Shown piece by piece: positions 58,301 through 64,000 of a stretch of DNA of 64,000 bases. How positions within the stretch are numbered: the first letter of the stretch is position 1; every line of letters starts with the position of its first letter. The notes under the pieces were generated by a model. The model ran no database searches, was not told the origin of the DNA, and worked only from the letters and a program-made list of their open reading frames with translations. The position numbers were made by a program, and so were the translations under genes. The stretch comes from Amphiduros pacificus (Eukaryota; Annelida; Polychaeta; Phyllodocida; Hesionidae), in assembly GCA_949316495.1 (NCBI GenBank), contig OX439012.1, forward strand, positions 1,891,059 to 1,955,058. Direction: 5' to 3'.

Positions 58301-61300
58301 CACTACCTACCCCTACATATCAGACCCTACACTACCTACCCCTACATATCAGACCATACCCTACACTGCCTACCCCTACATATCAGACCCTACACTGCCT
58401 ACCCCTACATATCAGACCCTACACTGCCTACCCCTACATATCAGACCCTACACTACCTACCCCTACATATCAGACCATACCCTACACTGCCTACCCCTAC
58501 ATATCAGACCCTACACTGCCTACCCCTACATATCAGACCATACCCTACACTGCCTACCCCTACATATCAGACCCTACACTGCCTACCCCTACATATCAGA
58601 CCCTACACTACCTACCCCTACATATCAGACCATACCCTACACTACCTACCCCTACATATCAGACCCTACACTGCCTACCCCTACATATCAGACCCTACAC
58701 TGCCTACCCCTACATATCAGACCCTACACTGCCTACCCCTACATATCAGACCCTACACTGCCTGCCCCTACATATCAGACCATACCCTACACTGCCTACC
58801 CCTACATATCAGACCCTACACTGCCTACCCCTACATATCAGACCCTACACTGCTTACCCCTACATATCAGACACTACACTGCCTACCCCTACATATCAGA
58901 CCCTACACTACCTACCCCTACATATCAGACCCTACACTGCCTACCCCTACATATCAGACCCTACACTGCCTACCCCTACATATCAGACCCTACACTGCCT
59001 ACCCCTACATATCAGACCCTACACTGCCTACCCCTACATATCAGACCCTACACTGCCTACCCCTACATATCAGACCATACCCTACACTGCCTAACCCTAC
59101 ATATCAGACCCTACGCTGCCTACCCCTACATATCAGACCATACCCTACACTGCCTACCCCTACATATCAGACCCTACACTGCCTACCCCTACATATCAGA
59201 CCCTACACTGCCTACCCCTACATATCAGACCCTACACTACCTACCCCTACATATCAGACCCTACACTACCTACCCCTACATATCAGACCCTACACTACCT
59301 ACCCCTACATATCAGACCCTACACTGCCTACCCCTACATATCAGACCCTACACTACCTACCCCTACATATCAGACCCTACACTGCCTACCCCTACATATC
59401 AGACCCTACACTGCCTACCCCTACATATCAGACCCTACACTGCCTACCCCTACATATCAGACCCTACACTACCTACCCCTACATATCAGACCCTACACTA
59501 CCTACCCCTACATATCAGACCCTACACTACCTACCCCTACATATCAGACCCTACACTGCCTACCCCTACATATCAGACCCTACACTGCCTACCCCTACAT
59601 ATCAGACCCTACACTGCCTACCCCTACATATCAGACCCTACACTGCCTACCCCTACATATCAGACCCTACACTGCCTACCCCTACATATCAGACCCTACA
59701 CTACCTACCCCTACATATCAGACCCTACACTACCTACCCCTACATATCAGACCCTACACTACCTACCCCTACATATCAGACCCTACACTACCTACCCCTA
59801 CATATCAGACCCTACACTACCTACCCCTACATATCAGACCCTACACTGCCTACCCCTACATATCAGACCCTACACTACCTACCCCTACATATCAGACCCT
59901 ACACTACCTACCCCTACATATCAGACCCTACGCTGCCTACCCCTACATATCAGACCCTACACTACCTACCCCTACATATCAGACCCTACACTGCCTACCC
60001 CTACATATCAGACCCTACACTGCCTACCCCTACATATCAGACCCTACACTACCTACCCCTACATATCAGACCCTACACTGCCTACCCCTACATATCAGAC
60101 CATACCATACACTGCCTACCCCTACATATCAGACCCTACGCTGCCTACCCCTACATATCAGACCCTACACTGCCTACCCCTACATATCAGACCCTACGCT
60201 GCCTACCCCTACATATCAGACCCTACACTGCCTACCCCTAGATATCAGACCCTACACTGCCTACCCCTACATATCAGACCATACCCTACACTGCCTACCC
60301 CTACATATCAGACCATACACTGCCTACCCCTACATATCAGACCCTACGCTGCCTACCCCTACATATCAGACCCTACACTGCCTACCCCTACATATCAGAC
60401 CCTACACTTCCTACCCCTACATATCAGACCCTACACTGCCTACCCCTACAGACCAGACCCTACACTGCTTACCCTACATATCAGACCTTACACTGCCTAC
60501 CCCTACATATCAGACCCTACACTGCCTACCCCTACATATCAGACACTACACTGCCTACCCCTACATATCAGACCCTACACTGCTTACCCTACATATCAGA
60601 CCCTACACTGCCTACCCCTACATATCAGACCCTACACTGCCTACCCCTACATATCAGACCCTACACTGGCTACACCTACATATCAGACCCTACACTGCCT
60701 ACCCCTACATATCAGACCATACCCTACACTGCCTACCCCTACATATCAGACCCTACACTGCCTACCCCTACATATCAGACCCTACGCTGCCTACCCCTAC
60801 ATATCAGACCATACCCTACACTGCCTACCCCTACATATCAGACCTTACACTGCCTACCCCTACATATCAGACCCTACACTGCCTACCCCTACATATCAGA
60901 CACTACACTGCCTACCCCTACATATCAGACCCTACACTGCTTACCCTACATATCAGACCCTACACTGCCTACCCCTACATATCAGACCCTACACTGCCTA
61001 CCCCTACATATCAGACCCTACACTGGCTACACCTACATATCAGACCCTACACTGCCTACCCCTACATATCAGACCCTACACTACCTACCCCTACATATCA
61101 GACCCTACACTGCCTACCCCTACATATCAGACCCTACACTGCCTACCCCTACATATCAGACCCTACACTGCCTACCCCTACATATCAGACCCTACGCTGC
61201 CTACCCCTACATATCAGACCCTACACTGCCTACCCCTACATATCAGACCCTACACTGCCTACCCCTACATATCAGACCCTACACTGCTTACCCTACATAT

Positions 61301-64000
61301 CAGACCCTACACTGCCTACCCCTACATATCAGACCCTACACTGCCTACCCCTACATATCAGACCATACCCTACACTGCCTACCCCTACATATCAGACCCT
61401 ACACTGCCTACCCCTACATATCAGACCCTACACTGCCTACCCCTACATATCAGACCCTACACTGCCTACCCCTACATATCAGACCATACCCTACACTGCC
61501 TACCCCTACATATCAGACCCTACACTGCCTACCCCTACATATCAGACCCTACACTGCCTACCCCTACATATCAGACCCTACACTACCTACCCCTACATAT
61601 CAGACCCTACACTACCTACCCCTACATATCAGACCCTACACTACCTACCCCTACATATCAGACCTTACACTGCCTACCCCTACATATCAGACCCTACACT
61701 GCCTACCCCTACAGACCAGACCCTACGCTGCCTACCCCTACATATCAGACCATACCCTACACTACCTACCCCTACATATCAGACCCTACACTGCCTACAC
61801 CTACATATCAGACCCTACACTGCCTACCCCTACAGACCAGACCCTACACTGCCTACCCCTACATATCAGACCCTACACTGCCTACCCCTACAGACCAGAC
61901 CCTACGCTGCCTACCCCTACATATCAGACCATACCCTACACTACCTACCCCTACATATCAGACCCTACACTACCTACACCTACATATCAGACCCTACACT
62001 GCCTACCCCTACAGACCAGACCCTACACTGCCTACCCCTACATATCAGACCCTACACTGCCTACCCCTACAGACCAGACCCTACGCTGCCTACCCCTACA
62101 TATCAGACCATACCCTACACTACCTACCCCTACATATCAGACCCTACACTGCCTACACCTACATATCAGACCCTACACTGCCTACCCCTACAGACCAGAC
62201 CCTACACTGCCTACCCCTACATATCAGACCCTACACTGCCTACCCCTACATATCAGACCATACCCTACACTACCTACCCCTACATATCAGACCCTACACT
62301 GCCTACACCTACATATCAGACCCTACACTGCCTACCCCTACAGACCAGACCCTACACTGCCTACCCCTACATATCAGACCCTACACTGCCTACCCCTACA
62401 TATCAGACCATACCCTACACTGCCTACCCCTACATATCAGACCCTACACTGCCTACCCCTACATATCAGACCCTACACTGCCTACCCCTACATATCAGAC
62501 CCTACACTGCTTACCCTACATATCAGACCCTACACTGCCTACCCCTACATATCAGACCCTACACTGCCTACCCCTACATATCAGACCATACCCTACACTG
62601 CCTACCCCTACATATCAGACCCTACACTGCCTACCCCTACATATCAGACCCTACACTGCCTACCCCTACATATCAGACCCTACACTGCCTACCCCTACAT
62701 ATCAGACCATACCCTACACTGCCTACCCCTACATATCAGACCCTACACTACCTACCCCTACATATCAGACCCTACACTGCCTACCCCTACATATCAGACC
62801 CTACACTGCCTACCCCTACATATCAGACCCTACACTACCTACCCCTACATATCAGACCCTACACTACCTACCCCTACATATCAGACCCTACACTACCTAC
62901 CCCTACATATCAGACCTTACACTGCCTACCCCTACATATCAGACCCTACACTGCCTACCCCTACAGACCAGACCCTACGCTGCCTACCCCTACATATCAG
63001 ACCATACCCTACACTACCTACCCCTACATATCAGACCCTACACTGCCTACACCTACATATCAGACCCTACACTGCCTACCCCTACATATCAGACCATACC
63101 CTACACTGCCTACCCCTACATATCAGACCCTACACTGCCTACCCCTACATATCAGACCCTACACTGCCTACCCCTACATATCAGACCCTACACTGCCTAC
63201 CCCTACAGACCAGACCCTACGCTGCCTACCCCTACATATCAGACCATACCCTACACTACCTACCCCTACATATCAGACCCTACACTGCCTACACCTACAT
63301 ATCAGACCCTACACTGCCTACCCCTACATATCAGACCATACCCTACACTGCCTACCCCTACATATCAGACCCTACACTGCCTACCCCTACATATCAGACC
63401 CTACACTGCCTACCCCTACATATCAGACCCTACACTACCTACCCCTACATATCAGACCCTACACTACCTACCCCTACATATCAGACCATACCCTACACTG
63501 CCTACCCCTACATATCAGACCCTACATTGCCTACCCCTACATATCAGACCCTACACTACCTACCCCTACATATCAGACCCTACACTACCTACCCCTACAT
63601 ATCAGACCCTACACTACCTACCCCTACATATCAGACCATACCCTACACTGCCTACCCCTACATATCAGACCCTACACTGCCTACCCCTACATATCAGACC
63701 CTACACTGCCTACCCCTACATATCAGACCCTACACTACCTACCCCTACATATCAGACCATACCCTACACTGCCTACCCCTACATATCAGACCCTACACTG
63801 CCTACCCCTACATATCAGACCATACCCTACACTGCCTACCCCTACATATCAGACCCTACACTGCCTACCCCTACATATCAGACCCTACACTACCTACCCC
63901 TACATATCAGACCATACCCTACACTACCTACCCCTACATATCAGACCCTACACTGCCTACCCCTACATATCAGACCCTACACTGCCTACCCCTACATATC
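55304..64000. repeat. 29-bp satellite array, about 295 copies, continues past the window
   Basis: The unit CCTACACTGCCTACCCCTAC plus ATATCAGAC (29 bp), interspersed with 34-bp units that gain CATAC, and with variants CAGACCAG, ACGCTG, ACTACC and CTTACCC. The + strand is C-rich and nearly G-free. A 179-bp higher-order repeat lies in about 56440-57000 (CTACGCTG at 56441, 56620, 56799). From about 61084 to the window end the array repeats about 55802-58718 at an exact offset of 5282 bp. All three + frames lack stops, so a 1300-codon frame (55192-59094) arises by chance. It is not a gene. Confidence 0.97.

Noticed and set aside
55192-59094. 1300-codon open frame on the plus strand
   Set aside because: It is the 29-bp satellite, which lacks stops in all three + frames; the 5-bp indels between units would scramble any protein frame.
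1-64000. CRISPR-like arrays
   Set aside because: Repeats are directly head-to-tail without unique spacers, and the context is a eukaryotic genome.
55304-64000. Telomeric repeat
   Set aside because: CCTACCCCTA resembles a telomere motif at first sight, but the unit is 29 bp and no TTAGGG or CCCTAA run occurs.

Overview
The window looks like intronic and intergenic DNA of a metazoan, most likely a mollusc or close lophotrochozoan. This rests on spliced exons with GT-AG borders, an L2-type LINE, tRNA-derived SINEs with an (AAAC)n-type tail and a Harbinger-like MITE. There are no operons, bacterial promoters or prokaryotic genes. The species call is inference; I cannot name it.

Host gene: three short exons on the + strand look real. 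Two of them (44084-44181 and 47889-48003) join in frame to encode one complete ten-cysteine follistatin/Kazal module ending in the CGSDGVTY signature, closest in style to agrin. Both outer borders are phase 1, so the pair is a symmetric module. A 36-bp exon at 10396-10431, also phase 1 to phase 1, encodes a Pro/Thr linker and may belong to the same gene. If so, the window is the interior of one large secreted or extracellular-matrix gene whose introns (about 33.7 kb and 3.7 kb) are mostly tandem repeats. The first exons, last exons and promoter are not in view.

Repeats: by my rough sum, about 35 kb of the 64 kb (about 55%) is tandem repeats. There are nearly 40 separate arrays of mostly unrelated units (2 to 60 bp), each of a few to about 295 copies. 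Layout: 1-8.3 kb, five large arrays and one old degenerate one; 9.4-15 kb, arrays of 41, 30, 26, 31, 31, 28 and 11 bp; 15.2-15.8 kb, the Harbinger-like MITE; 16.2-18.4 kb, a 26-bp array; 19-30.8 kb, arrays of 25, 2, 18, 35, 11, 15, 60, 12 and 14 bp; 31.8-35.2 kb, an 18-bp array split by a 5'-truncated L2 LINE; 35.6-42.9 kb, arrays of 17, 4, 21, 54, 50 and 37 bp plus SINE pieces; 44.2-50.8 kb, arrays of 28, 44, 24, 13 and 38 bp packed around the Kazal exons; 54.4 kb, a 21-bp array; 55.3 kb to the end, a 29-bp satellite of at least 8.7 kb.

Most long open reading frames here are artefacts of stop-free repeat units and were not called as genes. The most notable observations are these. A 44-bp minisatellite reproduces the 3' splice site of the Kazal exon twelve times directly upstream of the true site. 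A LINE sits inside a minisatellite in perfect repeat register. At least 2.9 kb of the 29-bp satellite recurs at an exact 5282-bp offset. The MITE carries six evenly spaced AGACGTCT palindromes.
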